In this document: piece after piece, positions 8,951 through 18,473 of the stretch
Layout: each line of letters starts with the position of its first letter
Position numbering within the stretch: the first letter of the stretch is position 1
Origin: an uncultured Eubacteriales bacterium
GTDB taxonomy: Bacteria > Bacillota > Clostridia > TANB77 > CAG-508
Assembly: GCA_949840345.1 (NCBI GenBank)
Contig: CATKWX010000014.1
Coordinates: 1-45,034 of the forward strand
Length of the DNA: 45,034 bases
Direction: 5' to 3'
The notes under the pieces: generated by a model
Seen by the model: only the letters and a program-made list of their open reading frames with translations
Databases searched by the model: none
What the model was told of the DNA's origin: nothing
Position numbers and translations under genes: made by a program

Positions 8951-9414
8951 AGAAATAAAAGAAGAGGTAAAAGAAACTGAGGAAAATAATACACAAAAAG
9001 AAATAGAAGAACTAACAGATAGGTACAAGAGAATATTAGCAGAATTTGAAAATTACAAAAAGAGAAGTGCTAAAGAAAGAGAAAACCTATATGGTTCAAT
9101 ATTATCTGATATAGTAACTCCAATGTTACCAGTCTTAGACAATTTAGAAAAAGCAGTAGAGGTAAAAACTGCAGATGAAGCATATAAAGCTGGGATAGAT
9201 TTAGTTTTAAAGCAATTTAAAGATGTTCTAAACACACTTCGGAGTAAAAGAAATTGAGGCAGTAGGACAAAGCTTCGACCCTGAAGTACACGAGGCGGTA
9301 TCTAGTGTTCAAGATGATACATTAGGAGAAAAAATAGTAAAAGAAGTTTTCAGAAAAGGCTACAAAATAGGCACAAAGGTTATAAGACATGCAATGGTAG
9401 TTGTAGCAAATTAA
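8940..9414 (+). CDS. grpE: Nucleotide exchange factor GrpE, frame broken by an extra C at an in-frame CGG
   Basis: The DnaK nucleotide exchange factor. Residues 1-45 are acidic and charged, followed by the long coiled coil and dimer helices (RYKRILAEFENYKKRS). The open frame stops at 9257, after codon 101, which is CGG (9240-9242). Skipping C9240 reads NTL-GVKEIEAVGQSFDPEVHEAV and then the C-terminal beta domain to GTKVIRHAMVVVAN and a TAA at 9412-9414, giving 157 residues. The restored Gly and the FDP..HEAV motif are hallmarks of GrpE. A null grpE between hrcA and an intact dnaK would be surprising. The start at 8940 follows AAGGAGG, inside the hrcA 3' end. The frame shift is seen directly; its translation is inference. 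Confidence 0.92.
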
Positions 9415-9464
9415 TTTGTTATTAATTTTTATTTTTAAAATATATTTTGGATATTGTAGGGAAC

Positions 9465-9480
9465 AGACCAACGTCGTTCC
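9465..9480 (+). repeat. REP-like palindrome (TGTAGGGAACAGACC type)
   Basis: Starts TGTAGGGAACAGACC at 9465 and runs to about 9490 through ACGTCGTTCC. It lies between grpE and dnaK inside the heat-shock operon, so it is transcribed with it. Confidence 0.75.
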
Positions 9481-9507
9481 AAAGAAAACATATATCTAAA
9501 CATTTAA

Positions 9508-11373
<1,866 letters not shown>

Positions 11374-11378
11374 TTATT

Positions 11379-11406
11379 TGTAGGGGCGGGACTCTAAGTC
11401 CTCCCG
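11379..11406 (+). repeat. REP-like palindrome (GGGGCGGGACT/AGTCCTCCCG)
   Basis: Head TGTAGGGGCGGGACT, turn CTA, return AGTCCTCCCG. It lies between dnaK and dnaJ. Confidence 0.8.
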
Positions 11407-11427
11407 TGCTTCGAAGGCATCATGTAT

Positions 11428-11451
11428 TGTAGGGGCGATTTTAATCGCCCG
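11428..11451 (+). repeat. REP-like palindrome (GGGGCGATT/AATCGCCC)
   Basis: Head TGTAGGGGCGATT and return AATCGCCCG. It is the same subtype as the copy at 44864-44887, which sits directly before the RAYT gene. Confidence 0.85.
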
Positions 11452-11498
11452 TTCTTCTAAACATGTGCCGAGTGAATAATGAATAGTGAATAATTATT

Positions 11499-11524
11499 TG
11501 TAGGGAACAGACAAACGTCGTTCC
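11499..11524 (+). repeat. REP-like palindrome (TGTAGGGAACAGACA type)
   Basis: The third REP in the dnaK-dnaJ gap. It follows a GAATAATGAATAGTGAA repeat, the usual companion sequence. Confidence 0.8.
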
Positions 11525-11561
11525 TTATTATTCATAATATTAAAATAAAGAGGTAAAATAA

Positions 11562-12713
11562 ATGGCAGAACAAAAAAGAGATTATTACGAGGTTTTAGGT
11601 GTGAACAAAAATGCAACAGATGACGAACTTAAAAAAGCCTATAGACAACTTGCAAAGAAATATCATCCAGATGCTAATCCAGATAATCCAAAAGAAGCTG
11701 AAGCCAAATTCAAAGAAGTTTCTGAAGCATATGAAGTGTTATCAGATAAACAAAAAAGAACTATGTATGACCAATTTGGACACGATGGACCACAAGGCTT
11801 TGGAGGCGGAAATCCGGGAGGGGGATATTATTCATATTCTAGTTCTGGTTTTGATGGCTTTGACGATTTAGGAGACATATTTTCTTCATTTTTTGGTGGT
11901 GGATTTGGAAGAAACTCATCAAGAGCAAATCCAAATGGACAGACAAAAGGTGCAGATCTAAGATATAATATGGATATTACATTTGAAGAGTCATATTTAG
12001 GAGTAGAAAAAGAAATTGTAATAAATAAATATGATGAATGTTCTACTTGCCATGGAAGTAAAGCAAAACCAGGAACAAAAGCAGAAACTTGTACAATGTG
12101 TGGTGGAACAGGTCAAATAAAACAAAATGTAACAATACTTATGGGAATGCAAATGCAAACAACTAAAACTTGCCCTCATTGTGGAGGAGAAGGAAAAGTT
12201 GTAAAAGAGCCTTGTCCAGATTGTAAAGGAAAAGGTAAGATAAAAAAACAAGTTAAATTAAAAATAAAGATACCGGCAGGAATAGACGATAACCAAATGG
12301 TAGTTTTAAGAGGAGAAGGAGAGCCTGGAACTAATGGAGGTCCTAAGGGAGATTTATATGTTGTAGTACATGTAAAAAGACATAGTATATTCACAAGAAA
12401 AGGAGATCACGTATTGTGTGATATTCCAATTACTTTTACTCAAGCTACATTAGGAGCAGAAATAGAAGTACCTTTGGTTGATGGAAAAACAGAAAAATGT
12501 AAAATTCCAGAAGGAACACAAACAGGAACCAAATTCACATTAAGAGGTAAGGGATTTAAGAGTAGAAATAGAAGCTGGGACGGAGATTACATATTTACAG
12601 TAATAGTTCAAACTCCAAAAAAATTAACACCAGAGCAAAGAGAATTACTTGTAAAACTTGCAAACACTATGAACGAACAACCACCAGTAAAGAAAAAAGG
12701 TTTCTTTGGATAA
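11562..12713 (+). CDS. dnaJ: Molecular chaperone DnaJ (Hsp40)
   Basis: A 383-residue class A J-domain co-chaperone of DnaK. The J domain occupies residues 1-70 with the essential HPD in [11 protein letters not shown] Gly/Phe-rich stretch follows ([15 protein letters not shown]). The zinc-binding region has four CxxCxGxG modules ([31 protein letters not shown]), and then the two C-terminal beta-barrel domains. The ATG at 11562 follows AAAGAGG. It is the last gene of the heat-shock operon. Its codons include CCG GGA and CCG GCA, where CGG is out of frame and the frame stays open. Confidence 0.97.
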   Translation: MAEQKRDYYEVLGVNKNATDDELKKAYRQLAKKYHPDANPDNPKEAEAKFKEVSEAYEVLSDKQKRTMYDQFGHDGPQGFGGGNPGGGYYSYSSSGFDGFDDLGDIFSSFFGGGFGRNSSRANPNGQTKGADLRYNMDITFEESYLGVEKEIVINKYDECSTCHGSKAKPGTKAETCTMCGGTGQIKQNVTILMGMQMQTTKTCPHCGGEGKVVKEPCPDCKGKGKIKKQVKLKIKIPAGIDDNQMVVLRGEGEPGTNGGPKGDLYVVVHVKRHSIFTRKGDHVLCDIPITFTQATLGAEIEVPLVDGKTEKCKIPEGTQTGTKFTLRGKGFKSRNRSWDGDYIFTVIVQTPKKLTPEQRELLVKLANTMNEQPPVKKKGFFG

Positions 12714-12715
12714 AA

Positions 12716-12744
12716 TTCGTCGTTCCACAGACACCACTGTACCC
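12716..12744 (+). repeat. Remnant of a composite REP element
   Basis: TTCGTCGTTCC followed by ACAGACACCACTGTACCC, matching the right half of the nested element at 26798-26870. It directly follows the dnaJ stop. Confidence 0.55.
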
Positions 12745-12769
12745 ATTTTAATGAATGGTTAATAACATT

Positions 12770-12798
12770 TGTAGGGTCAATCTCGTCTTGATTGACCC
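12770..12798 (+). repeat. REP-like palindrome (GGGTCAATC/GATTGACCC)
   Basis: Head TGTAGGGTCAATC and return GATTGACCC, a perfect 9-bp stem with an 8-nt loop. It lies between dnaJ and the toxin-antitoxin pair. Confidence 0.8.
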
Positions 12799-12845
12799 AT
12801 TTGTTTTTTAAAACCATTGTTTTAATGCCAAATTTTTTACAAAGA

Positions 12846-12888
12846 CTATAGTAATTTGAAAATCTTTGTGTTATACTAATTACTATAG
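12846..12888 (+). promoter_or_regulatory. Probable autoregulatory operator of the toxin-antitoxin pair
   Basis: A perfect 11-bp inverted repeat, CTATAGTAATT at 12846-12856 and AATTACTATAG at 12878-12888, separated by 21 nt that contain a TATACT -10-like box. It lies 19 bp before the antitoxin ATG, the usual place for an antitoxin binding site. That it binds the antitoxin is inferred from position. Confidence 0.6.
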
Positions 12889-12907
12889 AAGAAAGGAAGT
12901 GAAGAAT

Positions 12908-13099
12908 ATGATAAACAAAAAAGAACAAACACTTGAAATAGTTAATACTGTATCTAATGAGATTAGTGATGAACTTTATGCTCAATATATGAAAGAAATG
13001 TTAAGGGAAAGTGAAGAAGATATAAGAAATGGTAATGTTATGACTATAGAAGAATCAATAGAAAGGATGAAAAAAAAATATGAAGGTTTCAATATCTGA
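12908..13099 (+). CDS. Putative antitoxin of a ParE/RelE-type module
   Basis: A 63-residue, acidic, mostly helical protein (MINKKEQTLEIVNTVSNEIS..., ending in MTIEESIERMKKKYEGFNI). It has no recognisable DNA-binding signature to the eye. It is called an antitoxin because its last 20 bases overlap the start of a ParE/RelE-like toxin and a perfect inverted repeat precedes it. The ATG at 12908 follows GGAAGTGAAG. It is more purine-rich than neighbouring housekeeping genes but has similar codon use. Confidence 0.65.
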   Translation: MINKKEQTLEIVNTVSNEISDELYAQYMKEMLRESEEDIRNGNVMTIEESIERMKKKYEGFNI

Positions 13100-13382
13100 T
13101 AGAGCCCATAGAAATATAGATTCTATTTTTGAATATATATCCTATGATTCCCTAAAATATGCAAATAAAACAGTATCTAATATTTATTCACGTATCTATA
13201 TGTTAGAATTTTCACCGTACTTAGGTAGATATGTTCCAGAACTCTCCAGTAAATATTATAGAGAGTTAATATACAAAAGTTACAGAATAGTTTATACAGT
13301 TGATGAAAAAACTGATACAATTTACATACATTATGTAACTCATTCAAAGAAAGATTTTAATCCTAATTTTTTCCTAAACTAA
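13080..13382 (+). CDS. ParE/RelE family toxin
   Basis: A 100-residue small basic protein. It has the family pattern: an N-terminal beta strand (MKVSISDRAHRNI), a helical hairpin (IDSIFEYISYDSLKYANKTV), then RYVPELSSKYYRELIYKSYRIVYTVDEKTDTIYIHYVTHSKKDF (read here in pieces), where Arg-Glu-Leu and YRIVY match the conserved strand region of ParE/RelE proteins. It overlaps the antitoxin by 20 bases, implying translational coupling. It could poison gyrase (ParE) or cut mRNA on the ribosome (RelE); sequence alone does not decide. Confidence 0.8.
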   Translation: MKVSISDRAHRNIDSIFEYISYDSLKYANKTVSNIYSRIYMLEFSPYLGRYVPELSSKYYRELIYKSYRIVYTVDEKTDTIYIHYVTHSKKDFNPNFFLN

Positions 13383-13404
13383 TTATTTCAAATTATTTTA
13401 ATCT

Positions 13405-14203
13405 TTATTTTTTAATAAAAGACATTTTATAAGACAATTTCATAGAAATTATAAATAACGTAATTGATACAATTCCTTGAAATCCATAAGCAAACCCTGG
13501 AAATAAAACGAAAATTGAACCTAGTGTAAATCCAGTAATAGCATAATATGTATATTGAGAAAAGTGTTTTAATAAAAATTGTATAGTTTTTAAAAATATA
13601 AAACTACCAATAATAACACCAATGGCAATAGGGAAAAGTATAGCAATATTAATAGAAGATATTGCACTAAGATAAGTTTCATATATACCAAATAACATAA
13701 GTATTACAGTACTACTAACTCCAGGAATAACAATACCTGCTGACATAAACAAGCCTGCAAGAATAAGATTTCCAAAAGATGTATTAATGGATAAACTACT
13801 ATGATTTCCATTTTCTATTACTACTAAATATAAACTTAAAAAGAAAGTAGATAGTAAGAAAATCATACTATTTAAGTCTAATTTTTTAGTGTTTTGTTTA
13901 ATCAGATTAGGTATTCCACCAACAATAAATCCAATTATGCAAAAACATGTAGGAATATAAAAATTATTAAACAAAGTTTTTAATATGTTTCCAAACACTA
14001 TAATACCTACAAATACACCAATAACAATAGGCAATAAAAATTTTAAATTCTTTTTATAATCATTAAAAAAATTCAAAACTGAATTTACTAGTTTTTCATA
14101 AATTCCAAAAATAACACAAAATACACCACTGCTTATTCCGTGGAAGTATTGCCCCAGAACCAATAAAAATTCCTTTTATAAATTGTAATAAATTATATTT
14201 CAT
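13405..14203 (-). CDS. DUF368 family membrane protein, frame broken by an extra C at an in-frame CGG
   Basis: A polytopic membrane protein of the DUF368 family, proposed in other bacteria to move polyprenyl-phosphate lipid carriers. The long open frame (13405-14163) lacks a proper start. Reading the - strand from the ATG at 14203 gives MKYNLLQFIKGIFIGSGAILP and then an in-frame CGG (14140-14138). Dropping its C continues GISSGVFCVIFGIYEK and the rest of the protein, about 265 residues with some eight hydrophobic segments. The restored Pro-Gly-Ile-Ser matches the family's N-terminal motif. This case is on the - strand, so the extra base is again a C in the sense of the gene. A GGAGG lies before the ATG. 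Confidence 0.85.
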
Positions 14204-14331
14204 ACTGCCTCCAAAATATAGGTATTATTTATATTAAAATGTATTTCATAAATTGAATTGATATGACTAAAATCTATTGCAATTATAAATAGATTTGTGA
14301 TATAGTTAACAAAAAAGAAATGAGGTTAATA

Positions 14332-15006
14332 ATGAAGAGAACAAAGCTAAAAGACAGAATATTGCCTATATATACAAAAGGTGAAGAGATTTTTAATATG
14401 ACATCTCATATAGTAGGAGGAGCATTAGGAGTTGTAGCAACAGTACTTTGTGTTGTATTTGCTGCAATACACGGAAATGGTTATGGTGTTGTGAGTGGTG
14501 CTATATATGGCTTCACAATGATTTTACTGTATACAATGTCTAGTATATATCACGGTTTAAACCCAAAAAGACCTTCAAAAAAGGTGCTTCAAGTATTAGA
14601 CCATTGCTCAATATTTTTGCTTATTGCAGGGTGTTATACTCCAATAGCTTTAGCAGGAATAAGAAGAGTAGACCCACTTTCAGCGTGGATAATATTTGGA
14701 GTAATATGGTTTGTTGCAATACTTGGTATTGTGTTAAATTCAATAGATTTGAAAAAATACAAAAAATTTTCAATGATATGCTATTTAATTATGGGTTGGT
14801 GTATTGTTGTAAGGTTTGGAGTATTACCACAAGTTCTAGGAACAGCAGGAGTTGCATTACTTGTAAGTGGAGGGATAGCATATACAATAGGAGCAATACT
14901 TTACGGAGTAGGAAAAAAGCATAAATATATGCACTCTGTATTTCATATGTTTATTTTATTAGGAAGTTTGTTGCAATTCTTATGCATTCTTTTATATGTA
15001 ATGTAG
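14332..15006 (+). CDS. Hemolysin III-like / YqfA family membrane protein
   Basis: A 224-residue protein with seven hydrophobic segments, of the HlyIII/PAQR-like family. The family landmarks are the early EEIFNMTSHIVGGALGV, SSIYHGLNPKRPSKKVLQVLDHCSIFLLIAGCYTP (read in two parts) and the C-terminal HSVFHMFILLGSLLQF, including the conserved Ser, His and Asp residues thought to bind a metal. Despite the name, haemolysis is not its likely role; proposed roles are in membrane lipid homeostasis. The ATG at 14332 is preferred to that at 14320 because GAGGTTAATA is well placed before it. LemA follows 36 bp downstream, so the two may be co-transcribed. Confidence 0.9.
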   Translation: MKRTKLKDRILPIYTKGEEIFNMTSHIVGGALGVVATVLCVVFAAIHGNGYGVVSGAIYGFTMILLYTMSSIYHGLNPKRPSKKVLQVLDHCSIFLLIAGCYTPIALAGIRRVDPLSAWIIFGVIWFVAILGIVLNSIDLKKYKKFSMICYLIMGWCIVVRFGVLPQVLGTAGVALLVSGGIAYTIGAILYGVGKKHKYMHSVFHMFILLGSLLQFLCILLYVM

Positions 15007-15042
15007 AGTTTGAAAAATAATTAAGAAGGGAGAAAATTAATT

Positions 15043-15594
15043 ATGGAGCCAACAACTATAGCTATTATTATAGTAGCACTAATATTTGTATATATAATAT
15101 TTATATACAATAAAATTGTTCATGCAAAAAATATGAACAAAGAGGCGTTTAGCAATGTAGACGTTGCATTAAAACAAAGATATGACTTAATACCAAATCT
15201 TGTAGAAACAGTAAAAGGATATGCAAATTATGAGGGAAATATATTAGAAAAGGTTACTAATTTAAGAAGTAATGCTACAAATGTGAATTCAAGAGGTGGA
15301 TTAGAAACAGATTTTACAAATGATATAAAAAGTATATTAGTTGTAATGGAACAATATCCAGATTTAAAAGCAAGTGAAGGATTTATTAAATTTCAAGATA
15401 ATTTAGTAAAAATAGAAGAAACAATAGAAAATGCAAGAAGATACTACAATGGAACTACTAGAAACTATAATATAATAATACAAAAGTTTCCTAACAATAT
15501 AATAGCAAAATTATTTAGATGTAAAGAAGCAGATTTCTTTGAAGTAGAGCTTGTAACAAGACAAAGCCCAAAAGTAAATATAGCGGGAGATTAG
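15043..15594 (+). CDS. LemA family protein
   Basis: A 183-residue LemA-type membrane protein: one N-terminal transmembrane helix (IAIIIVALIFVYIIFIYNKIV) followed by the helical bundle with the family signatures AFSNVDVALKQRYDLIPNLVETVKGYA, ENARRYYNGTTRNYN and ADFFEVE (given here as fragments). The protein is usually anchored with its bundle outside the cell; function unknown. It precedes a DUF2207 protein, a pairing common in Firmicutes. The last codons (IAGD then TAG) are formed by the start of an intergenic repeat, GCGGGAGATTAG, also seen after the DUF2207 gene, so the repeat appears to have supplied the C-terminus. Confidence 0.9.
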   Translation: MEPTTIAIIIVALIFVYIIFIYNKIVHAKNMNKEAFSNVDVALKQRYDLIPNLVETVKGYANYEGNILEKVTNLRSNATNVNSRGGLETDFTNDIKSILVVMEQYPDLKASEGFIKFQDNLVKIEETIENARRYYNGTTRNYNIIIQKFPNNIIAKLFRCKEADFFEVELVTRQSPKVNIAGD

Positions 15595-15612
15595 CTGCGA
15601 AGTAAAGGCCGA
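15584..15612 (+). repeat. GATTAGCTGCGAAG composite repeat
   Basis: GCGGGAGATTAGCTGCGAAG followed by GCCGAATGAATAGTGAA. It overlaps the lemA stop codon. Related copies lie at 6632-6663 and 17785-17815. Confidence 0.6.
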
Positions 15613-15646
15613 ATGAATAGTGAATAATGAATAGTGAATAATTATT

Positions 15647-15698
15647 TGTAGGGGCACCGTTTGTGGGAATACCCGCTATACGTGACACCACTGTGCCC
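15647..15698 (+). repeat. Long REP-like element (GGGGCACCG ... CACTGTGCCC)
   Basis: Head TGTAGGGGCACCGTTTGTGG and return CACCACTGTGCCC. This is the un-nested form of the elements at 26798-26870 and 40389-40461, which carry another REP inserted in their loop. Confidence 0.75.
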
Positions 15699-15718
15699 TT
15701 TAAAAGGAATAATGATAT

Positions 15719-15745
15719 ATAGGGAACGACGCCCTCGTCGTTCCG
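15719..15745 (+). repeat. REP-like palindrome (GGAACGACG/CGTCGTTCC)
   Basis: Head TATAGGGAACGACG (T for G in the usual TGTAGG) and return CGTCGTTCCG. Confidence 0.75.
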
Positions 15746-15764
15746 TGCTTCGAAGGAATACCTG

Positions 15765-15793
15765 TGTAGGGGTCGGCGTCCTTAGGCGACCCG
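15765..15793 (+). repeat. REP-like palindrome (GGGTCGGCG ... CGACCCG)
   Basis: Head TGTAGGGGTCGGCGTCC, then TTAGGCGACCCG. A close relative is found inside the addA coding region at 29930-29957. Confidence 0.8.
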
Positions 15794-15858
15794 TTAGTGA
15801 ATAGTGAATAATGAATAGTGAAGAGTACAAAAATCTTCGATTTTTGAAGGAGGTATGT

Positions 15859-17781
15859 ATGAAAATAATTAAAAAAATATTTTTAGTTTTAATACTTGGT
15901 TTAATACTATTATCTACATCATCAAATGCAGCAGTATCAACTGAGAAAATATATTCTTATGATTCAGAAATATATATTCAAGAAGATGCAAGTATGATAG
16001 TAGAAGAAACTATAGAAGTATATGCAGGTGGAATTAATATAAAAAAGGGGATATATAGAGATTTCCCTACCAAATATAAAGATAAACATAACAACAACTA
16101 TAATGTAAAATTTGAAGTATTAGAAGTTTTAAGAGATGGAAAAAAGGAACCCTATAAAACAGAAAATCAAAAAAATGGAGTTAGGGTATATATTGGAGAT
16201 TCTAATAAAACATTAAGACCAGGGTATTATACATACACAATAAAATATAAAACAGATAGGCAAATTGGATATTTTGAGGACCACGATGAGCTTTATTGGA
16301 ATGTAACGGGAAATGGATGGAGCTTTGCTATAGATAAAGCAACAGCAACTGTACATTTGCCAGACGACGTAGATATGGGTGAAGTAAATTTTGAAGCATA
16401 TACAGGGGTACAAGGTTCAAAAAAGAAAGAATATACAGCATATAAAGATAAATATAGCAATACAGTTACTTTTGAAACTACAAATAGATTATCCTCTGAA
16501 GAAGGATTAACAATAGTTGTAGGATTTGAAAAGGGGATAGTACATGAACCTACCTTTGAAGAGAAAATAGGATATTTCTTTGATGATAATAAAGGAGTTG
16601 TAATAGGTTTAGTTTGTACAGCAGTTATTATAGTATATTGTTTTATAACTTGGTGTAAAGTTGGAAAAGACCCTAAAAAAGATATAATAATACCAAGATA
16701 TAATCCACCAGATGGATTATCACCAGCGGAGGTAAAATTTATAGATTCTATGGGAAACTATGACAAAGTATTTGAAAGCTCTATATTAAACCTTGCTGTA
16801 AAAGGATATTTAAAAATAGAAAATGAAGAAGAAAAAACTTTTGGAATAAAATCAAACAAAATGACTCTAATCAAACAAGATAAACCTTTAGAAAATGATA
16901 TAAGTGAAGATGAAAAAGATATCTACAAAACTTTACCAGATGTAGCAAAATTAGAATATAGTAGCTCATTGCAAAGTAAACTTGTATCAATGCAAAGTGG
17001 ACAAAGAAGATTCCTAAAAAAGAACATTGACGGAAATATGTATAGGAAAAATCTAGGATTAGTTGCAATTTCGGTAGTAATGTCAGTTATTACTCTTATA
17101 ATTTCAATAGCATTTTCAATTGGAATGACAGAAGATATGTTTGTAGCACCTTTTATGTCAATATGGTTAAGTGTTTGGACAGTTGGAATTGTATCTATGT
17201 TTAAAAAAAGTTCAAACGGATTTAAAAGTTGTGGATTAATATTATTTATGATACCATTTTTAATCGGTGAAGCAGTCGGAATAGGAGTTTTGGTACATTT
17301 TATAGGAACTGGAATTGCAGTGTTAATACTATTATTAGTAATTGTAAATGTTATATATGCCTTCTTGATTAAAGCATATACAAAAGAAGGAAGAAGAATA
17401 AAAGATGAAATAGAAGGTTTTAAATTATTTATAAAAACTGCAAGTGAAGACGAAATAAAAGAACAAACACCAGAAACTTTCGATAAGTATTTCCCATATG
17501 CTTATGCTTTAGGATTAGAAAACGACTGGGCTAAGAAATTCGAAAGCGTTTTGGAAAGTTACAATTATGAACCTAATTGGTGTACAGGAATGTATGTTGG
17601 TTCGACCTTTAGAGCTACCGCATTTACAAGTAGTTTTTCATCAAGTCTTAGCAAATCTATATCATCAGCATCTGTACATCCTAGTTCATCAGGTGGAGGA
17701 AGTGGATTTTCATCTGGAGGCCGGAGGCGGCGGATTTTCTGGTGGCGGAGGCCGGAGGACGGCGGAGGCGGTGGCTGGTAG
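15859..17781 (+). CDS. DUF2207 membrane protein with Gly-rich tail; three in-frame CGG sites in the tail
   Basis: About 639 residues. Signal peptide at 1-27 (KIIKKIFLVLILGLILLSTS), extracellular DUF2207 domain to about 235, a transmembrane helix near 250, a cytoplasmic region and two more helices around 400-490. The DUF2207 family often ends in SSGGGGGGFSGGGG-type tails. Read plainly, the tail becomes RRRRIFWWRRPED. In-frame CGG codons occur at 17722, 17753 and 17760; dropping the C of each gives an unbroken glycine tail ending in Trp. Three +1 steps sum to one codon, so both readings end at the same TAG. The ATG at 15859 follows AAGGAGG. LemA lies upstream. Function unknown. Confidence 0.88.
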   Translation: MKIIKKIFLVLILGLILLSTSSNAAVSTEKIYSYDSEIYIQEDASMIVEETIEVYAGGINIKKGIYRDFPTKYKDKHNNNYNVKFEVLEVLRDGKKEPYKTENQKNGVRVYIGDSNKTLRPGYYTYTIKYKTDRQIGYFEDHDELYWNVTGNGWSFAIDKATATVHLPDDVDMGEVNFEAYTGVQGSKKKEYTAYKDKYSNTVTFETTNRLSSEEGLTIVVGFEKGIVHEPTFEEKIGYFFDDNKGVVIGLVCTAVIIVYCFITWCKVGKDPKKDIIIPRYNPPDGLSPAEVKFIDSMGNYDKVFESSILNLAVKGYLKIENEEEKTFGIKSNKMTLIKQDKPLENDISEDEKDIYKTLPDVAKLEYSSSLQSKLVSMQSGQRRFLKKNIDGNMYRKNLGLVAISVVMSVITLIISIAFSIGMTEDMFVAPFMSIWLSVWTVGIVSMFKKSSNGFKSCGLILFMIPFLIGEAVGIGVLVHFIGTGIAVLILLLVIVNVIYAFLIKAYTKEGRRIKDEIEGFKLFIKTASEDEIKEQTPETFDKYFPYAYALGLENDWAKKFESVLESYNYEPNWCTGMYVGSTFRATAFTSSFSSSLSKSISSASVHPSSSGGGSGFSSGGRRRRIFWWRRPEDGGGGGW

Positions 17782-17784
17782 AAT

Positions 17785-17815
17785 CGGGAGATTAGCTACG
17801 AAGCAATTGCCGAAT
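17785..17815 (+). repeat. GATTAGCTACGAAGC composite repeat
   Basis: CGGGAGATTAGCTACGAAGC, then AATTGCCGAATGAATAATG. It directly follows the DUF2207 stop codon, as its relative does at lemA. Confidence 0.6.
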
Positions 17816-17847
17816 GAATAATGAATAGTGAAGAGTGAATAATGATA

Positions 17848-17873
17848 TGTAGGGAACAGACCAACGTCGTTCC
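17848..17873 (+). repeat. REP-like palindrome (TGTAGGGAACAGACC type)
   Basis: The same subtype as 3139 and 4644, preceded by the GAATAGTGAAGAGTGAATAA companion repeat. Confidence 0.8.
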
Positions 17874-17920
17874 TCCAATTGCATAATTGTGTTGCTTAGA
17901 ATGAATAATTAATATAACAA

Positions 17921-17956
17921 AAAAACAAAGAGGCAAATATTTGTCTCTTTGTTTTT
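17921..17956. terminator. Bidirectional terminator between convergent genes
   Basis: AAAAACAAAGAGGCAAAT / ATTTGTCTCTTTGTTTTT forms a long stem flanked by A and T runs on both sides. It lies between the + strand DUF2207 gene and the - strand zinc-ribbon gene, so it can stop both. Confidence 0.85.
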
Positions 17957-17974
17957 TCCTTATATTAATCCATT

Positions 17975-18346
17975 TTAAACTGTTGGATTTTCTTCCTTTA
18001 ATTTATTTCCACAGCTTCCACAGAATGTTGCAGAAGTAGAAACCTCTGCGTTACAGTTAGGACAATTAGTAAGTCCTTTAATTTGTGTAATTTCTTTTTT
18101 TAATTCTTCAATTTTTGTATTAGCTTCTGTTATAGAAGTACATAATTCTTTTAATTCAGAACAATCTAAATTAGAGTATTTCTCAAAATAAATCTTTCCA
18201 ATTTGGCTATATACTTGATTTATTGTATTTTGTTGTTTAGAAATTTCAGAGTTTAATTTAGAAGTATCAGATAATTTTTTTGTTTTTTCTGCTATATCCT
18301 TTCCTGTATTTGATAATGTATTTCCTATTTTTTGAAAAAAGTCCAT
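17975..18346 (-). CDS. Small zinc-ribbon protein with coiled coil
   Basis: A 123-residue protein on the - strand. The N-terminal 90 residues are charged and predicted helical or coiled-coil by eye (SELNSEISKQQ-like heptads and ANTKIEELKKEITQIKG). The C-terminus is a zinc ribbon with two CxxC knuckles, CPNCNAEVS and FCGSCGNKL. Such zinc-ribbon proteins are common and uncharacterised in Clostridia and usually act as scaffolds or regulators. The ATG at 18346 has AAGGAGG upstream on the - strand (18353-18359). It is divergent from the HAD phosphatase gene. Confidence 0.82.
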   Translation of the reverse strand: MDFFQKIGNTLSNTGKDIAEKTKKLSDTSKLNSEISKQQNTINQVYSQIGKIYFEKYSNLDCSELKELCTSITEANTKIEELKKEITQIKGLTNCPNCNAEVSTSATFCGSCGNKLKEENPTV

Positions 18347-18414
18347 TTAAAATCCTCCTTAAATTTATTATATAGTATTATATGCAAGTAAAATTATATC
18401 ATATACCGAGGAAA

Positions 18415-18443
18415 TTGACAAGTGAAAATTAAACTAGTATAAT
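18415..18443 (+). promoter_or_regulatory. SigA-type promoter for the HAD phosphatase gene
   Basis: TTGACA at 18415-18420 and TATAAT at 18438-18443 with a 17-bp spacer, both perfect. The gene starts 31 bp downstream. Confidence 0.85.
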
Positions 18444-18473
18444 AGCAATGTAGTAATATATTTAGGAGAATTT

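Noticed and set aside
14604..14924. 106-codon frame inside the hemolysin III-like gene
   Set aside because: It overlaps a well-supported membrane protein gene in another frame and has no start signals.
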